Under the pieces are notes generated by a model, which ran no database searches, was not told where the DNA came from, and saw nothing but the letters and a program-made list of their open reading frames with translations. Below, piece after piece: positions 25,193 to 36,785 of a stretch of 64,000 nucleotides of DNA (within the stretch, counting starts at the first letter, position 1; the number at the start of each line of letters is the position of its first letter). The DNA is taken from assembly GCA_036925085.1 (NCBI GenBank), contig JAUPFP010000034.1, forward strand, positions 2,270,001 to 2,334,000, written 5' to 3'. The position numbers and the translations under genes are program-made. This DNA is from Brachycybe producta. Lineage: Eukaryota; Arthropoda; Diplopoda; Playtdesmida; Andrognathidae.

Positions 25193-25840
25193 CAATACTA
25201 ATTACGTCAGAGTTAATTGCTATTTAGGTAAATGTACAGAATGACTAAAACAACAAAATAAGCTGCCATTTGCTTATTTCAGGCATTCTGCACATGGGTA
25301 ATAATAATTCAGTACACCCTTTAAAGGCGTTTTAGTTAAAAGTATTGCTTTTGCTCATTGTTTAGTAATTGTGCAGAATAACTGATTTTTCAGTTTGACT
25401 TTAACAAAATGCATTTAACTCTTTTTTTTAAGTTTCTTTTGCAAAGTTTTATTGCCCCTCCCCCTCCTTCCCCCATTGCTTTTCTTTTGTGTCTCCTTAT
25501 TTTTACAAATGGCGTTTCAAAGTTGTTCCTTGGAGACTCATAAAACATCAAGAAACACTGAGAGATAGAAAAGAATGAAAGAAAGAGAAGAGAGATGAAC
25601 AAACAACGAAAGTTATTTGTCGCAACGTTTAATTATATTGTAGAGAAAAACGCTATTTTCTTATCTGAATAACATAGTGGTTGGTAGTTGTAAGTAGTGT
25701 AACAACATTGATGCATCACAAAAGGAAGAAAAAGAAGCAATTTTTATTCACTTTCATAATTATCAAGTATGTTAATTAATGTGATTGTGTGAGAGAGATT
25801 CTGTTCTTTTTTTCATAATTTAAGCTTAGCTTATAGAGAG

Positions 25841-25881
<41 letters not shown>

Positions 25882-26339
25882 AAAACCTCAAGCATATTTT
25901 ATGATGGAAGTTAAAACTTTAGCGTAAAAGCAAAACTAGTTTAATAGTTATTCATTTATTATGCATTACACTTTGAAATACATTGTGTGTTTTGTAGAAA
26001 TATTTAACTTTTTAAGACTTGACTTTAATGATCAGTTTTTTTTCTTACCACAGTTGTGCTTTGCTGTCTTCATTTGAAAATAAAAAAAACACTTAATAGG
26101 TTGTTTGACAACATTTTTAGGGAGTCGTTTGAAAATGTCAGTAATCTTTGTTTTCTAATAACTGCAGCAACGTCTTTTAGTACGACAGAAGAAGAAGAAG
26201 AAAAAAAAAACCAATGTAATTTGGTTAGGACCAGGTAGGTAACATTTGAAAACGAGGTGAGAAATTAGGTTTCGTCTGTCGAAGTTACATGGTACGTTTC
26301 AGCGTGGAGATTAAGGCTAGTAAAGAGTGAATTTTGGTA
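25193..26339. other. Dispersed fragment and (GA)n; no gene
   Basis: 25235-25405 carries gaatgactaaaacaac ... agtaattgtgcagaata..tttcagtttgac, a fragment of the repeat tandem at 34.2 kb. (GA)n at 25834-25876. Confidence 0.55.
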
Positions 26340-26545
26340 ATCAAGGTGGACTGCAAAAAGTGGTTGGCATGTGGTGGGAAACCGACTACTCGAATCGACT
26401 GCCAGCAGTTAGGAAATCGTCTTATTGTATTTGTGAATGAGCTGCAAAAAAACTGCTTGTATTATAGTCGACTCAAGTGCTTGGTTTCGAGACTATCGAC
26501 CACACGTCAAATAACGTTTTGCAGTTCATCTCGACCACTTTGTGG
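26340..26545. mobile_element. Degraded 'ggtcgatttcgactgcaaa' MITE
   Basis: Left ggtggactgcaaaaagtgg and, inverted from the right, tggtcgagatgaactgcaaa resemble ends of the elements at 38959 and 40552. Confidence 0.45.
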
Positions 26546-27128
26546 TCACTCTGTACATGTATATATGTTCTGGACGGATCTCTAGAATATAAAGGAATTT
26601 TCGTAAAAAAAAATCCTCGGTAAACATAATAATATATTCCACAAAATTCAACTTAAGTGTAAAATATTACAGAGCTTTCGGAAGGCCATAATTCTGCAGT
26701 TCGTTAGCAACATTTTGACAAAACTGAAAAGTGTTTTAGAAGCTAGAAGAGTAAACGAATCATGTGAGCTAATTTCAAAATTAAATTATTTTAAATAAAC
26801 TTTTTATTGCAGTCTGAAAAAAAGACCAAGTTTGAATTTTTCATGTTTTTTTTTTCTTCTTTTGGTCCAGCTTGAAACAAAGAACGAAAATCGATTATTT
26901 TAAATGCAGTCTGGGAAGCCTCTGAGGTTGGCGGTGTATAAACACACCCTAAGGCTACAGGGTAACCAATGATGTCTTGTTAAACTGTGTAGCCCTTGTC
27001 CACACTGTTGTGTGATGCAAGGGTGGTACAATTGCAGTAATATTTGATTTTATTCATCATTTTATATTAAAATTTTACAACATGATACAACCCTTTATGA
27101 CGTGTTTTAAAACTTTTTCAACATAAAT
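26546..27128. other. No gene seen
   Basis: 'ttttagaagctagaagagtaaacgaatca' at about 26735-26763 resembles part of dispersed repeat A. No coding support. Confidence 0.45.
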
Positions 27129-27610
27129 GAAGCATGCATTTCCAAAACGTTGTAGATGCCAAAATGTTAATTTTTCAGGAGATTCAGAAAAAAACGAATT
27201 CTCTACTAAACCAAATTACATTAAAGGCATAAAATATTGTAATACAATTTACAAGAAGCTAAGAAATGATGAGAATGTATTGAAAATTATTAACCAGGAT
27301 TAGAGTTCTTTTTTTAAAGAAAAATGTTAAACTTCACTTTAGTTCCAAAACGTTGTAAATGCCAACAATGTCACTGTAGTGACAACTTGTCAGCAAATGT
27401 CATTAAATGACTGGCCATGTTGTATCTCGAATTGCTATTGGCTGTTACAACGTTATGACATACACAACAGTTCTATTTCACTTTTTTACCATTGGGTAAT
27501 TTCATGACAAGCCAATTCTCCTGCAAAAAACATGTCGTTTACAACCTATTTTCAATTAGAAACATTGTACCCTTATGTGGCATTTACAACATAATGGAAA
27601 TGCACGCTTC
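27129..27610. mobile_element. TIR element, gaagcatgcatttcca ends
   Basis: Ends gaagcatgcatttccaaaac and, inverted, gaagcgtgcatttccattat; next tgtagatgcca / tgtaaatgcca. Internal direct copy of ccaaaacgttgtaaatgcca at 27345. 482 bp. Confidence 0.82.
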
Positions 27611-27651
27611 AAATATGATGCAATTGTAGCAGATGACTGAAGTTGAACGGC

Positions 27652-27774
27652 GTACAAAAAATTTACAAATGGAAACAGTTAGATGCTAATTTATCACAAA
27701 ATATGTTTGCGTTTTAAAATAAACTATTTCAATTTAAATTCACTTTTTACCATTTGTAAATTCGTTTTTTGGCT
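27652..27774. mobile_element. Small inverted-repeat element
   Basis: caaaaaatttacaaatgg and its mirror ccatttgtaaattcgttttttg about 80 bp apart. Confidence 0.5.
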
Positions 27775-28819
27775 CCATTTTGCTCAAAATGTTTTATGCT
27801 ATTGACGCTCCCTTGTTTAGTTTTTTTTTACTACCTTCCCGTCACTACTAGTCTCCACCTCCAACCATAAGTTGGAGTTAAAACACCCAGTTAGAAAGAA
27901 TCGTTTAAACAAAATAGTCCCAGGTGGAACACACCGAGCATTTAAATAGTCGAACCAGCAATCTTAAGTTGACGCGTTGGCCATATAGAGATGGCTCTAG
28001 TTTTAAAAGTAAAATACAAATGTCAGGTGTTTTTTCTTCTTCATCATATTTTTGTGCGAATCTTCTTCCAAACCTAGGTACACGCTTATTTTTTATGTCA
28101 ATAAAAGTACAACTGTACTGCTGTTTCTATGGATTTTTTGTGTGGAATATGAGACTAAAGTATGTTAAAAAATATATTGAAAAATATTATTTATTTTTTT
28201 TCAATATAAAAAGAGGATATGTGGCTAAGTGCTTTTTTTTGGTTGCCAGGTTTTTTTTTGTATTTTTGACAAAGAAACATACGATTTTAAATTCAATTTG
28301 TCTTGTTTGAAAGAAAGAAAATAGGATAACATGTAATTACACAAAAGTTTAGAAATGAAGTTATTATTTTTTCTATTCATGGTGACCCCCTCACACTATG
28401 TGTGTTTGAAAATCAATTGCCAATGATGGCGTCATTGATATTGACATTTTTTATGTCATAAGAGTGTTTATTTATAGCATGTTTTATAATTTTATAAAAT
28501 GTGATAGAAATTGACGCAAATAATTCGATTATCTCTTTGTTTTGAACCATCAACTTTTGAGTATTTATTATTATTATTATGGATCTACTTTTTTGTAATT
28601 TCGTAAATGGAAGTAGACAATTGAAGCTAGCACTTTGTAAGCGCTTTTGTTGTTTGGTTTTATTTTGATATAGATCAATCAAGATTCAAATGCAATCGAT
28701 TGCTATTGATTGTATATATGAGCTCCATTTAAAAGTATGATATAGATTACGATCTGCGATGTGTAGTGTTTTTTTTTCTCCAGCCATTTCTTCAAATGCC
28801 ACTTGTATGAAACCTATTA
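27775..28819. other. No gene seen; dispersed motif copy
   Basis: One copy of the 'gaaccagcaatcttaagttgac' motif at 27935-27973. Otherwise AT-rich spacer. Confidence 0.5.
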
Positions 28820-28940
28820 AAAAGTTAAAGATTAAACTTGCATATTCGCTTTCTGTAGCTTTAAAGCTATGCTTTGCAGCATTGCGTTTCGTAGCTTTTT
28901 GCATTACTGAATATTTGTGTTTCAATGAATCTGTAAAACA
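28820..28940 (-). repeat. Dispersed repeat D, copy 1
   Basis: attcgctttctgtagctttaaagctatgctttgca is the inverse of 37307-37350 (gcatagctttaaagccacag..aagcgaatattcag). Confidence 0.65.
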
Positions 28941-29017
28941 GCGAACTGTTGCTGCTTTATTTTTTAAGCTACCATTTGGTTTGATATTTGCAGCAGGTTA
29001 TATAGCATTGAAACATA

Positions 29018-29245
29018 TCAACTAACCAATGAGATCCCAAGTAAAATAAAAAAAAAAATTAGATCAGCTGAGCTGATAACGAGGAAGAAGCTACGTATCA
29101 CTTTTTGAGCTGGGCTACAGGACTTCTTGACTTCTTGGCTTTCAATTTTGCTGCTAAAGAAAGCAGCAGCAGCAGCAGCTGCAAAAAGCAAATAGGCAAG
29201 TCTGACAGTAAGGTTCATCATCATCATCATCATAATTTCCAGCAA
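29018..29245 (-). CDS. Possible first exon of a small secreted peptide (weak)
   Basis: A 75-codon minus-strand frame begins with a Met run from an (ATG)n tract, then NLTVRLAYLLF followed by seven Ala, FFSSKIESQEV and a single Cys. The start resembles a signal peptide with a cleavage-like region. The Ala run comes from a CAG/GCT repeat and the rest has no known family. A chance open frame over simple repeats is the more likely explanation. Confidence 0.15.
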   Translation of the reverse strand: MLEIMMMMMMNLTVRLAYLLFAAAAAAAFFSSKIESQEVKKSCSPAQKVIRSFFLVISSADLIFFFILLGISLVS

Positions 29246-29400
29246 CTTAAGATTATTTTTGAATAATTTAAATTATCTACATTATTATTTTTATTGTTCT
29301 GATTGGTCAGTGAAGAGTTGTTCTGAGCCACCAGCTCTTTGTTAGACCTGACTCTTTTGGCACTCATCTGTTCGTAAGGAAAAGAGGCTCCTCATTCGAA

Positions 29401-30187
29401 TGTGACACCCTGTAGTAACAGAATGGCGAAACACCCTGCAGAAATTCCTTTCTGTCAGTATGGCACCCCTTGGTGCACAGATGTTCAGACTTGGGTGGCC
29501 CGAATTCTAAGTGAATTCGTGGAACCCAGTCCGACCGTGAGAATTGGGAATAGAGTCCCAAAAATACCTTTCCTTTTAAGGTAATATCCCTGGCCCAGGG
29601 CAATGAGGTGACAGTTGCCCCTCCCAGGAGACCGGACAAGTGTGCTTGAGGCTTGAGTGTGAGGACAGTTTGAAAATAGAGTGCAGAGAGTAAGTTTGGA
29701 ATAGAAAGTCAGAGTTTGAGAGTCAAACAGTAAAGTTCTAACTTAGAAGACATTGTGTAGAATACAACAGAGAATTATGTAAATGTCACAACATATCGCA
29801 GTAAAGAGTTTTTGATATTTTATTTCTATCTACAAACATTTGTGAGTGTTGTGTCTTTAATTGTTTGGGTTTAGCACTCCGAAATAAACGGAGTATCCAG
29901 CCGGAGGCACTCAGATAATACCTGAGTCCTTCCACCTGGAGCCTCCAGTGACTCAAGTAAACATGACTGAAAATACATCGGCATCGTCACGCACTATACA
30001 GGAAGATCCCTAGGAAAAGACAGTCTTTTTGTGGGCCGTTACCAGGTCAGACCAGCAAATGTCTCGACCGGTAAAATCAACCCCTAGAGCAGAGGCTGGC
30101 CCGCCGACAACAGAGTCGGCACCGGTACCATCGATTCAACAACAAAGAGGTTGAAACGGTGGCGCCAAAGGGGCCAGCATCGTCACA
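29401..30187 (+). mobile_element. LTR-retroelement-derived fragment with gag-like start
   Basis: The segment opens TGTGACACCC and closes CATCGTCACA, like LTR-type TG...CA termini. It is GC-richer than its flanks. Inside, an ATG at 29963 begins a polar, Q/P/S-rich frame (TENTSASSRTIQED...; VFLWAVTRSDQQMSRP; PPTTESAPVPSIQQQ) resembling the start of a retrotransposon Gag, with in-frame stops at 30011 and 30152. No protease, RT or integrase follows. It is a truncated copy or a solo LTR with internal sequence; the class (Ty3 or BEL) is undecided. Confidence 0.5.
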
Positions 30188-30563
30188 CTAAATAACCCAG
30201 CCAGTAATCTTGAGTTGACAATGACTTCATTTGATGAACTTAAATGAGACTTAAAAAATACATCTCATTGTGTCACCAGACTTGTATGTGTTTGAGGCTA
30301 TTTTCTACCAAAGGAGGTTGTTTTCATATGAGGAAAATTTTGACATTTGGACACAATCATTGTCTTGAATTCCTCATTGTATACAATCTTTATATATATA
30401 TATATAAAAAAAATTCGAAGACCTTCTTGTTGCTTGTATTATAAATAGAGATAAGAAGAGATCCATGTGTATTGTGTTTTTCATTATTTCTGTTCATTTC
30501 ATTCATGGATGATTTTCTAGTTTATTACGTTTTCTCTTAAAATATAGAATGCTTATATATATA

Positions 30564-30969
30564 CAGGGTGGGCCATAAGTTACCGTAGCCCCTGCTTACC
30601 TATTGATCTAATGGGTGTGTGAGCTCCATCATTGTCTCTGCAGAGTTGGATACATCTCCAGGTCTTTTGCGACATTTTGCGTAACATTGCTGGTGTCATG
30701 TGTGCCCAGTGTGTGGCCCAAAACACTCACAACTACTGTAAGTGCTCTTCAATCGTAAAAATTACTTGTATCTGCCATCTTAAGTCCAAGATCCTGCTAT
30801 TGCAATGTTTATTTCTTTTTTGTCATTGTCACTGCTACCAACTGTTTGCAAAACACTTCTTTGTCATCAGGTGGTATTCCAAGCCATTATAAGTAATTAT
30901 AAGTTACATAAAAGATAATATCTAGCACATAGCATAAGTCAATGTACCCGTGACTTATGCCCCACTCTG
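30564..30969. mobile_element. Non-autonomous Tc1/mariner-like element with TA target duplication
   Basis: Ends CAGGGTGGGCCATAAGT and, inverted, CAGAGTGGGGCATAAGT, flanked on both sides by TA (30562-30563, 30970-30971). 406 bp. The interior contains no intact transposase; the ORF at 30632-30892 shows no DDE pattern. Confidence 0.8.
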
Positions 30970-32227
30970 TATATACATGTACATATGGGTGTGAGTGAGT
31001 GAGAGAGAGAAAGAGAGAGAAACATGTTATTTTAAGACCTCTCTTTCTCTCCTTCTACACTACTACATCATCTTGAAAATGTTTCTTCATTTATTTTATG
31101 GGTTCTATTCTGAAGTATCCTCATACAACATGAGCTTTACATCTGAAGATTTTTACCTAATTTTTGGCTTTGAAGCTTGGCTTGCATTGATGCATTTTTG
31201 TTTTGGTACTCTTGATGTACCTTTTAACTGTGTTCATAAATCTACTTTTATACTTATATACAGTTGCAAACAGGAGGCGGAGGAGGATGATGATTATGGT
31301 GATGGTGACGGGGATGATGATGATGATGATGATGCAGTGGCCACATTTATCTAGCAATCCTTTTATCATAGGCTGACACCTGTTAATTTTTGCATCCATC
31401 CCAGTTTTATAAAGAAGCTTTCTTCTTCTTCTCTCTGTTTACTCTTTTATGTAATTTGTGTATATGAGTAATATACAATTTTCTAAGTGACTAAGTAACT
31501 GACCAGTGGCGAAAGGTCAGTTTAGCTCTCTCTTTCTTGTAGTTGCTTTTTTTTCTTATTGCTTTAATATGATTGGAAGCCTTAATCCCTAAGATGGCAA
31601 TTTGTCTCGCGACTTGATCATTTTCTCAACCCTCTTTATTTTTTCTTCTACTTCGTCTGCTACATTATTTATTCTTTATTTATTTTGGTTGACTTTCATA
31701 AATAAGAGGCTGCTTCTGGCAGCAATTCATAAACTTGTCATGAAAAATATTTTTTTTAGTTTTTTTTTTTTTTTGCTTTCTTATTGCCTTAAGGATGGAG
31801 TTCTCACTTTTATCCATCAATATTTTGTTTTTGAATCGATGTGAACTAAATCTTTTTGTTGTTGTTTTCTCGTGGTCGTCATGTGATTGATTTCTGTATT
31901 TGCAAGTTGATCTCTGATAATAGCTTAATAATATTTCTCAAAATTGACGTTTATTATACTATTTAATACTTCTCATTTACCTAAAGACAAGTTTCAACTT
32001 TGAGACAAGTTACTGCATAATTTACTACGTTTACATCAGAGAAATTAGTAACTAATCTTTTAGCTAAATAATAATTGCGCATTGCAATGCCGTTTTCATA
32101 TTTTTATTGGTTGATGGTTATCATGTGATGATGGTATCACTCGCTTGGTAGCTACAACATGCAGAAATATCCAATTGCATCATAGCAAGGCACTTGTCTC
32201 AGACTCATTTGGAACCATTGGCCACTC
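30970..32227. other. No gene seen; simple repeats
   Basis: GAGAGA near 31000-31020 and (GAT)n at 31313-31333. The 119-codon ORF at 30995-31354 ends in this Asp-coding repeat and is not supported as a gene. Confidence 0.5.
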
Positions 32228-32891
32228 ATGCCTAGTTCTCACAACCTTCTTGTAGCTCGGGCTAAAATAGCCTTGGCTAAATGACTGTGTTCACATGTGA
32301 GCAACTACATATGGGCTTCGTGGCCTGCCTAAAGATGGCGCTCACTACAGCATATTTACATTATTTCATTTTTAAAAATTTGGCACTGGCCATTACGTGT
32401 GGACATTGTGTGTGTGTCTATAGTCTGTATAATGTATACATAATTGGAGGGAAAATGGCTGACATTGTCCATACTAACAAAATTGAATTGCATGAGTCTT
32501 CATTGAACACACTAAATGCAACATATTTTAATATTGTAGGTAGGTTGATGATTTAGAGTTCATGGAAATAAGTAATTATTAAATAAAGATCAATTGATAA
32601 TTTTAAATTATTTTAATAAATTAACAAATAGACTGAAACATCTAACAATGGAAATAGAAAATGAATGACGACATTTTCTATTCAGATTTATTACCACCAG
32701 GTGGCGTATGATCAAGTTAACTTTTTCTTGCATTCACACTAAATAATGTGTAGGCTACATATGGGTAATGAAGGCTACCTAACCAAAGCTAACATTTGAC
32801 ATTGACCACCATCTAGTGTGTGTTCTCACAACCCTTATACATAGGCTAAGTCCTTAGCCTGAGCTACATGAAGGTTGTGAGAACTAAGCAT
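32228..32891. mobile_element. TIR element, 'gcctagttctcacaacc' ends
   Basis: gcctagttctcacaacc at 32230 and its inverse ggttgtgagaactaagc to 32889, with gtagctcgggctaa / ttagcctgagctac continuing the match. 664 bp, no transposase. Confidence 0.85.
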
Positions 32892-32899
32892 CAGGCTTT

Positions 32900-33465
32900 T
32901 TTAGTTTGGCTTGTGGGCTAGACCTGATTTTCAAAGTGTGCCAAATTTTAGAGTTAGAAATCGGGTTTGGGTTAAGTTGCAAAGGGAAGGATCAGTTGAA
33001 AAAAAAGTCTAGAATACTGGGAATTATTTTAAATTTAGTGTAATTTATTTTAAATCAGTGGAAATAAAAAAAAATTATTGGCCAGACACCTGAGCTCTCT
33101 TTTCATCAAGCAAATGGTCCATGTTTGGGAGAAAAAACTTTGAGCTGTAGCTACATTTAACAATGAAACTAAATGTGAATATGTGAACGTGTTCCTCTCC
33201 ATGGTTTTCACAAGGTTCATCCTGGAGAAAAACTGTTCACATGTGTGTGTCCTTCCCATTTCAAAATATTGACAAAAGCCAAGTCACCAGACCAAAAAAA
33301 AAACGATATTTGTCACAGCTGACAAATTGGTAGAATTTCCTGGCGTCGTTGTTGCATTCTTCAAATTTTTGTTTCAATTTATTTAAATTTTTTTCTGAAA
33401 GTGTCCGTGGGCCACTCAGGAGGGGTTGCTGCTGACCATAAGTGGCCTCCAGTTTGAGACCACTG
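32900..33465 (-). pseudogene. Internally deleted hAT transposon with transposase C-terminus
   Basis: On the minus strand the element starts with CAGTGGTCTCAAACT (33451-33465), typical of hAT ends. Near its other end a frame reads THTCEQFFSRMNLVKT ... FTYSHLVSLLNVATAQS. After a one-base shift in a T run it continues PNMDHLLDEKRAQVSGQ and stops at 33075. C-E-x-x-F-S-x-M followed by an H-L...L-x-V-A block is the C-terminal hAT dimerisation region of ZBED5/GTF2IRD2-like transposases. The N-terminal BED finger and most of the catalytic core are missing. The intervening ORF (33261-33470) reads through the 5' end and is probably not original coding sequence. Confidence 0.75.
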
Positions 33466-34229
33466 ACCACGGGACCACGGGAAGCAATGCATTAGATCTA
33501 TCCTTTTTTCTTTGCCATGCTAATATTAATATTTTACCTCATTTAAATAATTAAGCCACTAATCTTGAATTGAAAAAGATGTACAAGATATATGCATTTG
33601 TTTGTGGCAAATATTACGCTTTCAAGTTCTGATGATCACGAGAATCTATTGGAATGGGACAACTATTCCTTCTTATACATATTGTAGTTGGCTATATGAC
33701 ATAGATTGTTATTGGATGGCTACAGATATAAAAACCTTCCCTGATCAATTGGGATCTAGCTGCACATAAATGTAGGTTGTTTCAGAAGAGAGAAATCTTT
33801 TCTTTATCTTGGTAGTGAAAAATAGAACTTTTTCTAACCTCTATATATAGACAATTACATGCAGTAATTTTTAGCGTAGGCCCTTTTATTCATTCATACA
33901 TTCATTCATGTATAAGGAATGGTTATCTACTGAAAAAGAGACGTTTCACTGCTTAAATGTGAGATGTCTGTTTGATTATATTTTTATGTGAGCAACTTTG
34001 AGTAAGTGTTAGAGTTACATCATGTTTTTAGGTTTAGGTGTTGGAACATATGCATTATTAGCACTTGAAGTTTTCTCTGTTTGTTCACCGATAACGTAAT
34101 CTTAGTGCCAAGAACAAAAGAAAGATTTACTTTTTCTGTTAAAAAGGCATTTTCGAAACATTAATCTACTTTCTCTCTCTCTCTCTCATTCTTTCTGTAT
34201 GTGATGTGGATATGTTAATGCCAAAGTGA
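33466..34229. other. No gene seen; dispersed motif copy
   Basis: accacggg is duplicated in tandem at 33466-33481 beside the hAT end. The 'aattaagccactaatcttgaattg' motif copy lies at 33545-33573. Otherwise AT-rich spacer with a (CT)n near 34170. Confidence 0.5.
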
Positions 34230-34975
34230 AAAATAAAGTATTATTCACAATGACTAGACCATCTTTGTGTGCTCAATTTATAACATCTTGGAGAATGTGC
34301 AGAATGGCTAAAACAACATTCCAATTTAAATATACTACAATGGGATGTTGTTTTATTTTGCACATTGACTGAATTGATATGAATTGTGCATGTTAACAAA
34401 CCGACCTGGTGGTTTCGCATATTGCCTAGTGAATCGGTTGAATGACCAATTTTTCCCTTTGGCAAAATGAAATAAAATGACTCAAATGAGTTATTTTTTA
34501 TAATGACTAAGACATTTACATTATTAGCAAATTTTGTTTAGGGAATGTGTACAATGCATAGATTTAAGAATCTTTACAGAATGCCTAAAACATCATGCGA
34601 ATTTAGATATTATAATATTAGAATTGCATATTTTATTTTGCCTAAATTGATATCACTTGTGCGGATTTGGAGGTTTCACACATTGTCTATTTATTTTGTA
34701 AAATCGCCAATTTTCCACTTTCACTTCGGCATTATCAGCAAAATTATTTTTTTTAGCAATTATGCACAATGCATAGCATTTTAGGCAATTTACAAAATTT
34801 CTAAAACAACAAACCAAAATTTAGATTTTAATATACTACTGCGATATTTTATTTTATTTATTCTGCACATGGTCTAAATTGATATTAATTGTTCAAATTT
34901 ACAACCCATTTGGTGGTAGTTTCGCAAATTTACTAGTGATTATGCAGAATGACTGATTTTCTACTTTGACAGAAT
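34230..34975 (+). repeat. Divergent tandem triplet, ~235 bp unit
   Basis: Three successive units share the order: 'gaatg(g/c)ctaaaacaac', 'tattttattttgcac', 'ttgatat.a.ttgt', 'gtttcgcaaattgcctagtga', 'ttttccactttgac'. They start near 34235, 34480 and 34735. Fragments of the same unit occur at 20938-20998, 25235-25405 and 51100-51190. Confidence 0.75.
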
Positions 34976-35839
34976 GAAGATTGAAGATTGGTTCTTGGAA
35001 AGAAAATTTTTTAATATTCTTGTTTCTATATTTCACCGTATTGTGGAGTTTATATGTGTATTTTACATATAGTAACATATTGTATTTATTCATCCGAACT
35101 TTACATTTTTCAAGCTTAAATATCATTTTTCATTTTTGTTTTTGTATGTTGTTGAATTGTAGTTTCTTTCCTCTTTTCTTTTTTCTTAAAATATTGCTGA
35201 AAATATAATTTTCTTTGCGTTTTGAGTTTTTTTTTTATATATGTGAAGAAAATAATATCACGAAATCTGAGAAGTTTCTTTTTTTCTCTATTATAGGAAC
35301 CAATATATTCATACATAAGAAATAACAAAAAAAAAAGTTACTATTTCTTTGTTGTTGATAACATTTTGTTATTTGATGTGTAGGATGTGAATTTGATGAT
35401 GTTTAGAAATGAAAGTAGAAAAAAAAAACTAGAAAGTTGATGGTGAATCTTTTTTTGTTTGTTTGTTAATGATTAAGCTTTCATCATACGAATGAATGAC
35501 TTTTTCTCGAGAACTTCCAAGAAAAAAAAAACCCTCTAGGTCTCTACCCACTCTCCCTCTCCTCACCAACCCCATGCAATTCAACTTCATTTTATGGTTA
35601 ATTTGCATGTAAGCAGCGTGTATAGATTTCTAAATAAAAATGTCATCGAACCACATTTTTAAACAAGACTTTTCTAAATTTAGACTATCTGTTTGGTTGC
35701 AACTTTGTGGATTTTCAACTACTTTTTCAGAGAAAAAGAGATAATATTATGGGTGACCAGAAGAAAGCGCGCAGAAGAAAGAAAACAAACCCAACTGTCA
35801 TAAATGCGTGCACAGATTCGGAAAATGGAGCAGGTTAAC
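34976..35839. other. No gene seen
   Basis: T/A-tract-rich spacer. The mirrored ORFs at 34899-35328 are low complexity. Confidence 0.5.
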
Positions 35840-36205
35840 CATAAGTCACTAGGTGACCTACACTTGTAGGTGACCTACACTGTATGTCACTCAGTGACCT
35901 TAGAACTTCTTTTATATATTGGTGGTTAGGTGGTGGCCTTATGTTAAATTAAGCTTGTTGCAGGGGGTCTGGTAGGCGCAGCCCCCAGAATGTAAACGTG
36001 TAGGTCACTTAGTGACCCACAGTTCTTCTACAAATAGCTATCTGAAAGAGTAGGTCCTAGTAGTGACCTACGGTTAGTCTGTCTCACAGAAAATTGCTCA
36101 CACCGAAAAATGAGCATGCTATGAATTGCCCAAACAGAAAAATATGCACATGAATGAAAGCTTGTTGCAGGGGTGTCCCCGAAGCCCCCCCCCCCTAGGT
36201 CATTA
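35840..36205. repeat. Cluster of aggtca/tgacc inverted boxes
   Basis: Boxes such as taagtcactaggtgacctac, taggtcacttagtgacc and gtaggtcctagtagtgacctac recur with gcttgttgcagggg (two direct copies near 35948 and 36161). It is a degenerate repeat whose boxes resemble paired nuclear-receptor half-sites. Confidence 0.45.
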
Positions 36206-36785
36206 CTAGGCCTACTGTATAATATTGTGAATAGGAGAATTTTTCCATATGCGTATTTTTGTTCCGTGTGGGCAATTTTATGTGTCCGTAATTTTCCGTG
36301 TCCGCATTTGAATTGTGCGCATTTATTACAGTGGGGTTTTTTTTTCGTGTGAGGTTTTTTCTTGTGCGTTTTTTTTTTTTTTCTAATTCTAATCTTTTTT
36401 CCGAATATCAATTCCGATTCTAATTTTGATTTCGATTCTAATCCCCATCTCTGCTTTTAACATGATGTTTTTAGGACTTTTTAACGTTATTACAGAACAC
36501 TGTTGAGGTTATTACCATGTGTTATGGTCATTTCAATGGATTTTACTGATCTCTCTCTTTCTCTCTCTTTCCATTTCTCTTTATCTCTTTCTCTCTTTCA
36601 ATCTCTCTCTTTCTCTGTTTCACTAATGCTGACCTGTCACTGGCTCATCTTATTTTTTGGGATGGTGCTTTTCTTATTTATTATAATGGTTCGAGCAAGA
36701 CTTGTCACTTTGAAAAACATTCCAAAAACAACAACACAAAAAGACGTTGGGGTTTTTTTTTTAGGTCTTTTGCAAAACCTTTTAA
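36206..36785. other. No gene seen; pyrimidine tract
   Basis: T-rich 36330-36385 and a (CT)n tract at 36550-36620. The 163-codon ORF at 36503-36994 begins in this tract and runs into a transposon, so it is rejected as a gene. Confidence 0.55.

Noticed and set aside
33261..33470. Minus-strand 69-codon ORF upstream of the hAT tail
   Set aside because: It begins in the hAT terminal repeat and has no transposase motif; probably untranslated element sequence.
34899..35328. Cluster of Lys/Asn/Phe-rich ORFs on both strands
   Set aside because: Low complexity from A/T tracts; no conserved motif.
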